Part shown: one piece after another, positions 1 through 9,726 of the stretch | How the letters are laid out: each line of letters opens with the position of its first letter | How positions within the stretch are numbered: the first letter of the stretch is position 1 | From: CAYLZN01 sp964387935 | GTDB lineage: Bacteria; Acidobacteriota; Vicinamibacteria; Vicinamibacterales; JAFNAJ01 | Length of the DNA: 46,681 nucleotides | Assembly: GCA_964387935.1 (NCBI GenBank) | Contig: CAYLZN010000008.1 | Coordinates: 1-46,681 of the forward strand | Direction of reading: 5' to 3' | The notes under the pieces: model-generated | Told to the model about the DNA's origin: nothing | Seen by the model: only the letters and a program-made list of their open reading frames with translations | Databases searched by the model: none | Made by a program: the position numbers and the translations under genes

Positions 1-1721
1 GCTTCGCGGCTGTATACGATCTTCCCGTCGAAAATCGTCGTCGCGACGTCGGCCTGCAGCAGCGTGGCTGACGTCGCGCCCAACACGTTCGTACTCAAAA
101 TGACGATATCGGCGAGCATGCCGGGAGCGAGGATGCCCTTGCGGTTCTCGTCGAACGAGGCCCACGCGGCATCGCTGGTGTAGGCCGCCAGCGCCCGTTG
201 CAGCGGCATTTTCTGGTCGGGGAACCAGCCGCCTGGAGGCGTGCCTTCGGGCGTCGTCCGGGTGACGGCCATGTGGAGGCCGAGGCGGGGATCGAGGTTC
301 ACCACGGGCCAGTCGCTGCCAAAGGCGAGGCGCCCGCCGCCGTCCTGGATGCTGCGGTAGACCCAGCCGCGCGACGCGCGTTCGGGCCCGATGTTGGCCA
401 TCCACACGTTGATCTGGTTCGGGCTGGGATTGGCGTGGAACGGCTGCATGGAGGCGACGACCCCGAGGGTGCCGAATCGCGGGACGTCGGCCGGATCGGT
501 GGTCTCGATGTGTTCGATTCGGTGGCGACGGCCGCGTGCCGGGGCGGGGTTGGCGCGGGCCGCGTGCTCGTACGCGTCGAGCACCATGCGGATGCCGCGA
601 TCGCCGATGGCGTGGGTCATGACCTGCCAGCCCCTGGCATCGAGCAGGGCGACGACGCGCGTCAGATCCTCGGCCGTCATCATCGGCGTGCCGGAGATGC
701 GCGGGCGATTGGCGTAGGGAGCCAGCATGGCGGCCGTGTGACCCTCGACCACGCCATCCACCATCAGCTTGATCGCGCCGGCCTTGAGGAGGGGGTCGTC
801 CGGGAACCGTCGCCACACCGCGTCCAGTTCATCGAGTGCGGCCGCGTCGAGGCCGGCGCCGGCCGAGAGCGCCGCGTAGATGCGCAGCTTGAGGTCGCCC
901 GACCGGCGCACCTCGTCGAAGAGCTCGAAATCCTCGGCCGAGCCGCCCGCGTTCTGCACGCTGGTCACGCCGACGCGGTGCGCCTCGCGGATGGCGGCGC
1001 GCAGGGCGCGGACCCGGTCCGCGGGTGTCGCCTCGGGCAGCACCTTCGACACGAGCCGCATCGCGGCCTCTTTCAGGACGCCTGTGGGTTCGCCGGTCCT
1101 GGGATCCCTGACGATCTCGCCGTTCTTCGGGCTCGGCGTGCGCGCGGTGATCCCGGCCAGCTCCAGCGCCTTCGAGTTGACCCAGGCCGTGTGCCCGTCG
1201 TACGCCACCATGTGCGCGGGCCGATCCGGGACGAGGCGGTCGAGGATGTCGCGCGTGGGCAGCCCGCCGGGGAACGGCTCGTAGTACCACCCGCGCCCCT
1301 GCACCCAGCGGCGTTCCGGGTGGGCCTCGGCAAAAGCCGCGATGCGCTGTTCGATCTGCGCGAGCGTGGTCGCGTCGAGCAGGTTCACCTTGTCGAGCGC
1401 GAGGCCGCCGCTGAACAGGTGGACGTGCGCGTCGTTGAAGCCCGGCAGCACGGTTCCGCCCCGCGCATCGATCACGGTGGTCTGACGCCGCCGCAGGCGC
1501 TTGATGTCGCGCTCGGGCCCGACGCGGAGGATCTTCGAGCCCTGGATTGCGATCGCCTCCGCGACCGTGCCCGTGCCATCGGCCGTGAAGACCCTGCCGT
1601 TCAGGATGATGAGATCCACCGGCCCGTCGACGTCGTCCCGCTGGGCGCCGACGATCAGGCCGGCGACGACCGACGCCGCGACGATGAGGAACACGACGAA
1701 CGCCGTGACACGTGCTGCCAT
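1..1721 (-). CDS. Amidohydrolase, YtcJ-like (3' end off the window)
   Basis: Translating the minus strand from ATG 1721 gives an open frame of about 573 codons that reaches base 1, so the C-terminus lies outside the window. Residues about 6-26 form one hydrophobic segment (signal or membrane anchor). The metal-dependent hydrolase fold follows: an NGRVFTADG strand near the start, the metal-binding HxH in FNDAHVHLFSGG (about residue 100), MTHAIGDRG, RIEHIE and GSDWPVV, in the order known for the amidohydrolase 3 (YtcJ) family. Known members hydrolyse N-substituted formamides or similar amides; the substrate here cannot be told. The start is supported by an AGAGGG ribosome site about 6 bases upstream. 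It lies 18 bases after the amino acid permease stop, so the two are probably co-transcribed and may serve uptake and breakdown of amino acid derivatives (inference). Confidence 0.87.
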   Translation of the reverse strand, partial: MAARVTAFVVFLIVAASVVAGLIVGAQRDDVDGPVDLIILNGRVFTADGTGTVAEAIAIQGSKILRVGPERDIKRLRRRQTTVIDARGGTVLPGFNDAHVHLFSGGLALDKVNLLDATTLAQIEQRIAAFAEAHPERRWVQGRGWYYEPFPGGLPTRDILDRLVPDRPAHMVAYDGHTAWVNSKALELAGITARTPSPKNGEIVRDPRTGEPTGVLKEAAMRLVSKVLPEATPADRVRALRAAIREAHRVGVTSVQNAGGSAEDFELFDEVRRSGDLKLRIYAALSAGAGLDAAALDELDAVWRRFPDDPLLKAGAIKLMVDGVVEGHTAAMLAPYANRPRISGTPMMTAEDLTRVVALLDARGWQVMTHAIGDRGIRMVLDAYEHAARANPAPARGRRHRIEHIETTDPADVPRFGTLGVVASMQPFHANPSPNQINVWMANIGPERASRGWVYRSIQDGGGRLAFGSDWPVVNLDPRLGLHMAVTRTTPEGTPPGGWFPDQKMPLQRALAAYTSDAAWASFDENRKGILAPGMLADIVILSTNVLGATSATLLQADVATTIFDGKIVYSRE

Positions 1722-1739
1722 GGAACCCTCTGAGGCGAG

Positions 1740-3275
1740 CTAGGTCGGACGCCGTCCGTCCGAGTGTCCGAGTGCGCTGTGCCAGTAGCCGTACGCGAAG
1801 TAGAACACGAGCCCGATGGCGAGCCACACGAGGAAGCGGACCCACGTGACCCACGGGAGCTGCACCATCAGGTACACGCAGGACACGATGGCGAGCACCG
1901 GGACGAACGGCACGAGCGGCGTTCGGAACGGCCGCTCGAGATCCGGGCGCGTGCGCCGGAGCACGAGGATCCCGAGCGCCACCAGCACGAAGGCGAACAG
2001 CGTGCCGATGTTGGTGAGCTCGACGACCTCGTTGATGTTGGCGATCGCGGCGAAGGTCGCCACGGCGATGCCGGTCAGGATCGTGGTGACGTGCGGCGTG
2101 CGATGCACGGGGTGGACCTTCGCGGCCCAGCCCGGGAGCAGGCCGTCGCGTGCCATCGAGAAGAAGATGCGGGGCTGCCCGAGCTGGAACACCACGAGCA
2201 CGGAGGTCGTCGCGAAGACCGCGCCGAGCGAGATGATGCCGGCGGTCCAGTTCATGCCGAGCGCGGAGAACGCCGTGGCGAGGGGTTCCGCCGTGTCGAG
2301 TTGCGGGTAGGGCAGCATGCCCGTGAGCACGAGGGCCACCGCCACGTAGATCACCGTGCAGACGATGAGGCTGGCGATGATGCCGATCGGCATGTCGCGC
2401 TGCGGGTTGCGGGTCTCCTCCGCGGCGGTGGACACCGCGTCGAAGCCGATGTAGGCGAAGAAGATGATGGCCGCCGCGCTCGAGATGCCGGCCCACCCGT
2501 TCGGCGCGAACGGCGTCCAGTTGGCGGGCTTCACGTAGAACGCGCCGACGATCAGGAAGAAGGCGATGATGAGCAGTTTGAGCGCCACCATCGCGGTGTT
2601 CAGCCAGGCGCTTTCCTTGATGCCCCGCACGAGCACCCAGGTGATCGCCATGACGATGAGGAAGGCTGGAAGGTCGAGGATGACCGGGATCCCGGCCACG
2701 CGCGGGGCGTCGCTCATCGCCCGTGCCGCCTCGATCACATTGGCGCCGAGCGCGCTGGCGCCGGGCCCGGCCCCGGCCACCGCCGCGGCCGCCTGCTGCG
2801 CCGTGCGGAAGTCCACGCCAAGCCACGCCGGAATGTGGAGGCCGAGGCCGCGCAGCAGCTCCTGGAAGTAGCCGGACCAGGAGATGGCCACGGCGACGTT
2901 GCCGACCGCGTATTCGATGATGAGATCCCAGCCGATGATCCAGGCGACGAGTTCGCCCAGGGTGGCGTAGGCGTAGGTGTAGGCGGACCCGGCCACCGGG
3001 ACCATGGCCGCGAACTCCGCGTAGCAGAGCGCAGCGAAGCCGCAGGCGAGGGCGGTGACGACGAAGGAGATCACCAGGGCCGGGCCTGCGCCGAGGTGCG
3101 CGGCGCCGCCCGCCGCCGCCGTGCCGACGGTCGAGAAGATGCCGGCGCCGATGATGGCCCCGATGCCGAGCGCCGTCAGCTCGACCGGACCGAGCGATCG
3201 CTTGAGCCGCTGCGCCGAGTGCTCGACGTCTCCGATCAGTCGTTCGAGGGGCTTGACGCGAAAGGGCGAAGGCAC
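1740..3275 (-). CDS. APC-family amino acid permease
   Basis: The product has 511 residues with about twelve to fourteen hydrophobic segments. The signature LTALGIGAIIGAGIFSTVG (about residues 34-52) is the conserved first helix of the APC superfamily, and FFAYIGFDAVSTAAEETRNPQRDMP is the conserved loop of the cationic amino acid transporter (CAT) subgroup. It should import amino acids across the inner membrane. The GTG start at 3275 is the first in frame. A TAAGCT box (minus strand, 3288-3283) ends about eight bases before it, so the message may be leaderless. The amidohydrolase follows 18 bases downstream. Family assignment is firm; the amino acid transported is unknown. Confidence 0.9.
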   Translation of the reverse strand: MPSPFRVKPLERLIGDVEHSAQRLKRSLGPVELTALGIGAIIGAGIFSTVGTAAAGGAAHLGAGPALVISFVVTALACGFAALCYAEFAAMVPVAGSAYTYAYATLGELVAWIIGWDLIIEYAVGNVAVAISWSGYFQELLRGLGLHIPAWLGVDFRTAQQAAAAVAGAGPGASALGANVIEAARAMSDAPRVAGIPVILDLPAFLIVMAITWVLVRGIKESAWLNTAMVALKLLIIAFFLIVGAFYVKPANWTPFAPNGWAGISSAAAIIFFAYIGFDAVSTAAEETRNPQRDMPIGIIASLIVCTVIYVAVALVLTGMLPYPQLDTAEPLATAFSALGMNWTAGIISLGAVFATTSVLVVFQLGQPRIFFSMARDGLLPGWAAKVHPVHRTPHVTTILTGIAVATFAAIANINEVVELTNIGTLFAFVLVALGILVLRRTRPDLERPFRTPLVPFVPVLAIVSCVYLMVQLPWVTWVRFLVWLAIGLVFYFAYGYWHSALGHSDGRRPT

Positions 3276-3282
3276 GGTGCGC

Positions 3283-3288
3283 GTAGCT
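3283..3288 (-). promoter_or_regulatory. Candidate -10 box of the permease-amidohydrolase operon
   Basis: TAAGCT on the minus strand matches the TANNNT form of a -10 element. It ends eight bases before the GTG start of the permease, so transcription would begin at or within two bases of the start codon. No convincing -35 element is visible. Confidence 0.35.
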
Positions 3289-3405
3289 TACACCGGCGCT
3301 CCGCGCGCAGGGTAGCCGCTGCAGGCACGGGCATGTGCGGTGACGCGGCCTGGTGGCCCGTTCTGTGCTACAAGTAGCGGCCGACGCAAGGAGGGTGAGC
3401 GGCCG

Positions 3406-4359
3406 ATGCGAATCGCGGTGTTCGGCTCGGGAGCAGTGGGCGGGTACTACGGGGCGCGGCTCGCGCACGCCGGGCACGAGGTCACGTTCATCGCGCGCGG
3501 CGCGCACCTGAGGGCCATTCGCGAACGGGGCCTGCTCGTCTGGTCGCCCCTCGGGGATGTCTCGACCCACGCGGCGGCCGAGGAGGACCCGTCGCGCGTC
3601 GGGCCCGTGGACCTGGTGCTGTTCGCGGTGAAGACCTACGACCTCGAGCCCGCGGTGAGCCGCCTGCCCGCCTTGATCGGCCCCGAGACGGTCGTCCTCA
3701 CGTTGCAGAACGGCATCGAGGCGCCTGAGCAGGTGGCCCGCGTCGTGGGCGCACGCCACGTCGTCGGCGGGGCGACGTACATCGGCACGGCGCTGGTGGC
3801 GCCGGGGATCATCGAACAGACGGGCAGCCACCGCCGGATCGTGCTCGGGGAGGTGTTCGACCCCGGCCCCACGGTGTCGCCGCGCGTGGCGGGCCTCGCG
3901 ACAGCGTTGGCTGCCGCGGACGTCCAGGTAGAGCCGCATGCCGACGCCCGCGCGCCGCTCTGGGAGAAGTTCATCTTCCTGGCATCGCTCGCCGGGGCCT
4001 GCGCGGCGGCGCGCGTGGCCACCGGCGGGATCTGGAACGACCCGCACGGCCGTGCGCTGGTCATCGAGGCCGCGCGGGAGATCGAGCGGCTGGCCAGGGC
4101 CGAGGGCGTGCCCGTGTCCCCCGATGTCGTCGAGCGCATCGTCAGGTACTGCGACGCACTGCCGGCGGCCATGCGGCCGTCCATGTTCATCGACATCTCC
4201 GCGGGCAAGCCGCTCGAGGTGGAGGCGCTCCAGGGTGCGGTGGTGCGCCGCGGGGTCGCGGCGGGCGTGCCGACGCCGATCATGGGCACGCTGTATGCGG
4301 TGCTGAAGCCGCACGCTGCGGGACGGGCGCGTCCGAGCCCTGACGCTACTTCAGCGTGA
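3406..4359 (+). CDS. panE: 2-dehydropantoate 2-reductase
   Basis: The protein has 317 residues. It begins with the NADPH-binding motif MRIAVFGSGAVGGYYGARL, continues with VLTLQNGIEAPEQV and LWEKFIFLASLAGACAA, the segment carrying the conserved catalytic lysine, and ends with GKPLEVEALQGAVVRRG, as in PanE/ApbA ketopantoate reductases. The reaction is NADPH-dependent reduction of ketopantoate to pantoate in pantothenate and coenzyme A synthesis. The start at 3406 was chosen over the longer frame from 3340 because a strong AAGGAGGG site lies about ten bases upstream and the glycine motif begins at once. It stands alone, divergent from the permease. Some PanE-like paralogues act on other 2-oxoacids, so the physiological substrate is probable rather than certain. 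Confidence 0.9.
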   Translation: MRIAVFGSGAVGGYYGARLAHAGHEVTFIARGAHLRAIRERGLLVWSPLGDVSTHAAAEEDPSRVGPVDLVLFAVKTYDLEPAVSRLPALIGPETVVLTLQNGIEAPEQVARVVGARHVVGGATYIGTALVAPGIIEQTGSHRRIVLGEVFDPGPTVSPRVAGLATALAAADVQVEPHADARAPLWEKFIFLASLAGACAAARVATGGIWNDPHGRALVIEAAREIERLARAEGVPVSPDVVERIVRYCDALPAAMRPSMFIDISAGKPLEVEALQGAVVRRGVAAGVPTPIMGTLYAVLKPHAAGRARPSPDATSA

Positions 4360-4375
4360 CAGCGCGGCGCACGGT

Positions 4376-4935
4376 GCCCCGGAGGCGGGTTCCTCAGCCA
4401 GTTCTGTGAGAAGCCGCCGACTTCGACCGTCCCGAGCGTCGGGTGCGCGAAGGGCTGCCAGGGGAGGATGCCCTCGCGACCCAGCCGCGGGTCGCCGGCG
4501 TGCGCATCGAGCCACCGCAGCACCGCCGCCTGCACGTCAGGACGATCGTAGCGGCCCGGGATGGCGAACAGCGGCCTGTGTCGCGGGATGTCGCCCCAGC
4601 CCGCCGCATGCGAAGGATGCGGCCGTCGCCGTTGATATCTTCGGGACCGTCTTCGCCCAACCGGCCGTCACCGTCCGCGTCGCGCGCGCCCGGAGCGCTG
4701 GCCGGGTCCCAGTCGACGCGGCCCGTCAGGGCCACCTCCGCGCCGTCGGGGTCGGCGCGCGGCACGATGTAGACCGTGCGGGTGTCGATCAGTCGTGTGA
4801 CATCCGGATCCTGGCCGTAACGGGTGAGGAGGTAATGCGCGAGGTACAGCGCCACCTCGCCTCCCATGACCTCGGACGCGTGCTGGTTGCCATCGTCATC
4901 GAGGCTCCTGCGAACGGCGATGCGGCGCCAGTATA
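4376..4935 (-). pseudogene. Remnant of an M14 zinc carboxypeptidase
   Basis: Two pieces of one M14 peptidase lie in different minus-strand frames. The first (about 4930-4600) reads DDDGNQHASEVMGGEVALYLAHYLL, with the zinc motif HxxE, then DGPEDINGDGRILRMRRAG. The second (about 4596-4385) reads PLFAIPGRYDRPDVQAAVLRWLD and AHPTLGTVEVGGF, the segment carrying the catalytic glutamate. Both pieces match the order and wording of the 610-residue relative at 26171-28003 (DGPEDLDGDGEATQMRRE and RHPTLGAVEIGGW). The signal peptide, more than 200 central codons with the third zinc ligand, and the C-terminal domain are missing, and the frame changes near 4600. The remnant is squeezed between panE and the tauE-like gene. 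Confidence 0.68.
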
Positions 4936-4939
4936 GAAT
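4934..4939 (+). promoter_or_regulatory. Candidate -10 box of the TauE/SafE gene
   Basis: TAGAAT, inside TATAGAAT, lies 16 bases before the ATG at 4956. A start about seven bases downstream would give a leader of only about ten bases with no clear Shine-Dalgarno sequence. No good -35 match is seen. Confidence 0.35.
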
Positions 4940-4955
4940 GCCAGCCGGTTCTGTC

Positions 4956-5771
4956 ATGAGCGCCGTCGTTCTCGTGTCGCTGGCGGGTGTGGGCGCCGGA
5001 CTCCTCGGGGCGCTGCTCGGCCTGGGCGGCGGGGTCTTCCTCGTGCCCTTCATGATCACCGTGCTGCAGTTGCCCTTCAATCAGGCGCGGGGGATCAGTC
5101 TCATCACCGTGGTAGCGACGTCCAGCGCCGTGGCCGCGACCAGTCACAGCCGCGATCTCGTGAACCTGCGTCTCGGCCTGCTGCTGCAGGTGGCCACGGC
5201 CCTCGGCGGCCTCACCGGCAGCCTGGGGTCGCGGTTCGTGTCCGACCGCACGCTGACGCTGCTCTTCGCGGCGCTCATGGCGCTGATTGCGGCGGTGATG
5301 CTGAGTCGACTGAACACGCGCAACGTGAGCGCGGCGGCGGACGCGGACCCGGGCCTGCTCGGCGGGCGCCTCTACGACCCCGAACTGGGGCGGGACGTCG
5401 TGTACCGGGTGCGCCGGCTGCCCCTGGCGCTGATCGTCTCGTTTTTCGGCGGAAACATCTCGAGCCTGCTTGGCATCGGGGGCGGCGTCCTCATGGTGCC
5501 TGCTCTCAATTCCTGGTGTGGCGTGCCCATACGCGTGGCGGCGGCCACGAGCGCCCTGATGATCGGCGTCACGGCGACCTCCGCTCTGCCGCTCTACTGG
5601 GCGCACGGCGAGGTGACGCCGCACCTCGCCGCCGGGGCGGTGCTGGGGGTCCTGCTCGGCTCCACGGCCGGCATCCTCGTCGTCACACGCCTGAAGGTGC
5701 GATGGTTGAAGCTGATGACGATCGTCGTGCTGCTCGCAGTGGCGGTCATCATGCTCGCGAGGTTCAGGTGA
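4956..5771 (+). CDS. TauE/SafE-family anion exporter
   Basis: The product has 271 residues and about eight membrane segments. Two related halves each carry a glycine-rich repeat, GLLGALLGLGGGVFLVPFM near residue 15 and NISSLLGIGGGVLMVPAL near residue 170, the hallmark of the TauE/SafE/YfcA family. Relatives export sulfite, sulfoacetate or similar organic anions. The start at 4956 was preferred to the longer frame from 4866 because the upstream extension is polar, overlaps the M14 remnant and is not part of the fold. The gene overlaps the DUF1634 gene by four bases (GTGA), a pairing common in bacteria. The substrate is not known. Confidence 0.88.
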   Translation: MSAVVLVSLAGVGAGLLGALLGLGGGVFLVPFMITVLQLPFNQARGISLITVVATSSAVAATSHSRDLVNLRLGLLLQVATALGGLTGSLGSRFVSDRTLTLLFAALMALIAAVMLSRLNTRNVSAAADADPGLLGGRLYDPELGRDVVYRVRRLPLALIVSFFGGNISSLLGIGGGVLMVPALNSWCGVPIRVAAATSALMIGVTATSALPLYWAHGEVTPHLAAGAVLGVLLGSTAGILVVTRLKVRWLKLMTIVVLLAVAVIMLARFR

Positions 5772-6043
5772 ACGCGTCGCTGGCCACCCGGGCGCTGGGT
5801 CTGGGCGTGGGCGTGAGTGCGCTGCTTCTGGCTGCGGGCCTGCTGTGCTGGAGCCTGGCCGCGGAACCGTGGGCGTCGAGGCTGCTCGAGGCGGGCCTGC
5901 TCGTGCTCATGGCCACGCCTGCGGCGCGGGTGGCCATCACCCTGGTGGAGTACATCCGCCTTCGCGACTGGTTCTTCGTGGCCACGACCCTGGCCGTGCT
6001 GGCGATCCTGGCCGGCGCCGTGGCGTCGGCGCTGCTGAACTAG
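5768..6043 (+). CDS. DUF1634 membrane protein
   Basis: This small gene starts at GTG 5768, overlapping the stop of the exporter gene by four bases (GTGA), so it is probably translationally coupled. The 91-residue product has three hydrophobic segments separated by a charged loop, EYIRLRDWFF. Its length, topology and position directly after a TauE/SafE gene are typical of DUF1634 proteins, which are thought to work as partners of the exporter. No biochemical role is established for the family as far as I know. It ends 21 bases before a convergent small membrane-protein gene. Confidence 0.78.
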   Translation: MNASLATRALGLGVGVSALLLAAGLLCWSLAAEPWASRLLEAGLLVLMATPAARVAITLVEYIRLRDWFFVATTLAVLAILAGAVASALLN

Positions 6044-6064
6044 CCAATTCAGGCCGCGAAGGGG

Positions 6065-6301
6065 CTACGACCGCTGCAGGAGGCCGATCAGGCCGCCAAT
6101 TGCTGCAGCCAGGCCCACGTTCAGCACCCAGCCTCGCGGCGTCAGCCTCGACCCACGCGGCAGCACGAGCACGTCCAGCAGTCCCGTGCCCGCCACGGCC
6201 GCCAGCGGCAGGAGGATCGCTTCGGACCAGCCGGTGACGGTCTCCAGCCAACGGTTGAAGACCAGGACGAACACCAGGAGCACGACAGGAGTGGACCGCA
6301 C
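6065..6301 (-). CDS. Small membrane protein, unrecognised
   Basis: The frame encodes about 78 residues from GTG 6301 (97 if GTG 6358 is used). It has three hydrophobic stretches: PVVLLVFVLVF, AILLPLAAVAGTGLLDVLVL and WVLNVGLAAAIGGLIGLL, with a basic turn at PRGSRLTPRG. I do not recognise the family. The start at 6301 is preferred because it lies ten bases after the likely stop of the methylase gene (6312-6314), whereas 6358 would overlap it. The ribosome site is weak for both. It may be the third gene of the helicase-methylase operon or merely share its transcript. Confidence 0.5.
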   Translation of the reverse strand: MRSTPVVLLVFVLVFNRWLETVTGWSEAILLPLAAVAGTGLLDVLVLPRGSRLTPRGWVLNVGLAAAIGGLIGLLQRS

Positions 6302-6311
6302 GGCAGGGCGA

Positions 6312-9300
6312 TCATCGCCGACCGCTGCCGGGTGGTGCAAGGCGATCGAACACCGCACGGGCTCCTGACACGAGTGGCGCGGGCAGCAGCGGCATGTCCT
6401 GCAGGACGACCTCGANNNNNNNNNNGCGTGAGACCCCAGGCAGCGGCCGCCGTGCCCTGCAGCGTCGCCTCGAGGCGCACCGCCCGGTCAGTGTCGGGCT
6501 CTCGCGCCAGCGCCAGCGCGACTTCCTCCAGGTCATCCGCCCACGGGTCGAGCGCCTGAGGTGTGGGCACCGGCAGACGTTCGACGAGCGCTACCGTGAC
6601 ATGCGTGGACACCCAGCGCCGCACGAGCCAGTTCGCAACGACGCTGTTGAGCAGGGCGCACAGCAGGTGAAGACGCGGCGCGTGCGGTCCCCGGGAGCAG
6701 AACACCGTGTGCGTCGTGACCGTTCCCGGAGCGATGACCGCGGCAATCAGCGTGCGCTGATTGCTGGCAGACGCGACGTCCCGGTACGCGAGCCGCTCGG
6801 CTGCGAACGGTCTTGCCGGCAGGCGCCTCACCGCGTCCGCCTCGCGCACGAACCGGGAGGCGCGTTCGACCTGCGCGCGGAACGGCGCCACATGCTTGCC
6901 TTCGATGACCGGAAACCCCGGCGGCGCGTCCCGCAGCACGTCCCGGTCGTCGCTCGCATTGAGTTCCCGTCCGAAGTGCACGCCCCAGCCCTCTGGCGAG
7001 GCGAGTGGCGGAGCCAGTTGCCAGAGGCGCGCGAGCAGGCGCACGTCCTCGGCACGGCGCACATCCGGCACCGCGTGTGTTCCGGGAGAGACCAACGCCA
7101 GCAGGGAGCGGGTGATGCGCAGCGGAGGGCTCGTCTCCTGGTCGGGGTGTTCGGGGCAGGCGTCGAGCACCGCCGGGTCTCCCGCCTCCTGCCGCAGGGG
7201 CAGGCTCGTGGTCGGTTCACCCGAGGAGCCGGTGAACGCCAGGAATCGAAGGCTGCGATGGACGGGGAAGAGCCCTCGGCGGTTGTCCAGCGCAAGCCAG
7301 GAATCGAGCCGACAACGATCGAACAGCCCCTGGCGGACGCCGGCGGCCCCGTGATCGGCGGCCAGTCCCCACGGGACGACGAAGCCGATGCGTCCGCCAG
7401 GGCGAAGCAGGTGCAGCGCCCGTTCGACGAAGAGCAGGTACAGGTTCACGTGCGCGTCGGTGGACCCGCCATACACGCCCGCATCGCGGACGAACCGCGC
7501 GTGTGCACGCGGGCGCGCCGTGCTGCCGCCGGGCTCGTCGCGCACGACGGCCCACGGGGGATTCCCGAACACCGCGTCGAACCCTGGGGCAGACGAGGGG
7601 CGGTTGGTGGACATCGCCCAGAAGACCTCCGGGAACTCGAGGGTCCAGTGAAAGAACCGCTCCTCGCGCGCGATGGCCTCGGCGTCGGCGAGCCACGGGG
7701 CGCTGAGGCGTGTGGCCAGCGACGCCTGGCGATCCAGCAGGGTTGCCACCAAGTCTGCGTAGACGGCGCCCTGGGGCGCCGGATGGGAGCCGCGCCAGAA
7801 CCACACGGCGCACCACAGGTCGGCCACGCGCCGCCAGCGCGCCAGCGCTGCGGCGTCACCCTCGAGCGCGGCGAGCAGACGTTCCTTCTGGCGGACCTGC
7901 TCCAGCGTGTCGTCCGGGACCGCAGCCAGCTCCAGGCGCGTGGGCACGGTGCGGCCAATCGCCTGCCAGGCCTCGGTGGCCACGAGCAGCGGCAGGGCGT
8001 CGAGGCGCGCGGGGAGCCGGCCCCGCGGTCGCCCCGGTGCTTGCCTCATCAGATCGTCGAGTGTCGCCCCGAGCAGGCTGTCGCCGAGTCGAAGATGGTG
8101 ATCGAGGAAGGTGAGCGGGACATCGGCCGCGAGCGTGGCGAGCCACAGCGACAGGCGGGCGAGCTGCACCGCCATGGGGTTCTTGTCGACGCCGTACAGG
8201 CAATGTCGTGCCACCAGACGCCGGAAGCCCGCGCGGTCGGCCTCGGCGATCTCATGAGCGCGCAGATCCTGCTCCTGGAGCACCGCGTGCTCGTAGGCAC
8301 GAGCCAGGTACTGGCAGGCGGCCACCAGAAACGCGCCACTGCCCATGGCCGGGTCGAGCACACGGAGGCGGAGAATCTCCTCGGTCCCGGCGCCGCGGAC
8401 CAGTGGTGCAAGCGTGCGTCTCACGAGGAAATCGGTCAGCGACCGCGGCGTGTAGTAGGTCGCACTGATCTTGCGCTGCCGACGATCCCCCACCAGACGG
8501 GCGCACGCTCTGGCAGGACGCTGCCTCGTGCCGGGTGATGGCGCGTCCTCCACGACGAGCCGGTGATCGAGAATCCGCTCGTAGATGGCCCCGAGCTGTT
8601 CCACGCCCAGGTCGGCAAACGAGATACGCACTGGTCGGCGCGACACCGTGGCCGTCGTGAGCGACACGAGGACGTCCCGGAGCACCGCATCGTCGATGCG
8701 GGCGCGCTCGGCGAGTGGGGCGCGTGCGGACGCGAAGAGGTGGCCGTTGAAGGGCGTCACGCGCAGGTCGCCCACGCGGCACCCCTCACGCGCGAGCCTC
8801 GAAACGGCCTGGATGGCCGACCAGAGGCCTGGCTCGTCCGGGCGCGCCTCGATGACATCCCGCAGGGCCCCGACCGAGTACGAGTCGCGATAGGTGGCAT
8901 GCCAGGTCGGCACCAGGGAACGGGCTTCGGCAAAGAGGAGGAACAGCAGCCGATAGATGACGGTCAGCGACTGGTCGAAGAGGGCGTCCGCATCGGCCTT
9001 GATGTGTCGGCCGCACGCGGACGCCAGGGCCCCGGCCAGGCGCACGAGTGCGACGTCCACCCCCCGTTCGAGCCCGGCGCACACCACCTGCCCGGCCCGT
9101 GCCGCCGCCGCCACGATCTCTTCGAGGAGTGTGCCCCGGGACGTCGACCCGGGCCTGCCGCGAGCGAAGCCCCGCCCTGGGCGCAGCACCGCCTCGGCGC
9201 GCGCGAGGCCCCACAGCACCGAGAATGCTGCCGGATCCGACAGACAGGCGGCGAGATCGAAGCTGACGAAGCGCCGACCCCAGGGTCTCACCGCATCCAC

Positions 9301-9726
9301 GAGTCGGAGTTCACGGACGTTCCAGGCATAGCACCACGCGGCGCCGAGCCCGCGCGCGACGAGTACGGACTCCCTCCAACTGCGGTCGAGGTCCTCTGCC
9401 CAGCGGCAGACGAGAACCGGTACGACGGCCCCGTCGCGACCGACGGCCCGCGCCGTCGCCCGTACGCCAGACTCCTGAATCGAGAGATCCGACAGCCGCA
9501 GGCCCAGGATGTCGAAGAGCCCCTGGCCGCTGGCTTCGAGGATGGTCCGCACGGAGGTGGCCGGCCCCACGGTGGCTTCGCATCGCGTCCACCAGCGCCC
9601 GAGACGACGCATGGCGGTCGCGCGGGTGTCTTCTCCGAGGCGTCCCCCGAACGTCTCGTGGAGGCCGTTCGCGACGAACATCGATGGCAGCAGCGAACCC
9701 CCGATCGCTCGACCATGGGCGCTCAC
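6312..9726 (-). CDS. Eco57I-like N6-adenine DNA methyltransferase (contains assembly gap)
   Basis: The minus frame from GTG 9726 runs about 1100 codons to the gap. Motif I is DPAMGSGAFLVAACQYL (about residue 457), followed by LYGVDKNPMAVQLARLSLWLAT and the catalytic motif FDAVFGNPPWAVVRDE (about residue 718), as in N6-adenine methylases of the Eco57I/type IIG class. A specificity-like region follows (VIEGKHVAPF, LLCALLNSVVANWLV, VERLPVP). The 450-residue N-terminal region has no D-ExK nuclease motif that I can see. The start overlaps the helicase stop as GTGA. The ten N break the frame near the C-terminus. If the true gap is a multiple of three, the reading continues as EVVLQDMPLLPAPL to a stop at 6312, giving about 1137 residues. 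It resembles DrmMI of class 1 DISARM in size, type and partner. Confidence 0.85.
6416..6425. other. Assembly gap (ten N)
   Basis: Ten consecutive N join two contigs inside the 3' part of the methylase gene. Ten is a conventional placeholder, so the true distance is unknown. The two sides connect in a sensible frame only if the missing length is a multiple of three. Confidence 0.95.

Noticed and set aside
829..4314. Very long minus-strand open frame of more than 1100 codons
   Set aside because: It runs through the amidohydrolase and permease in the wrong frame and antisense to panE. Its translation is arginine- and histidine-rich with no domain, which is the usual shadow of GC-rich genes.
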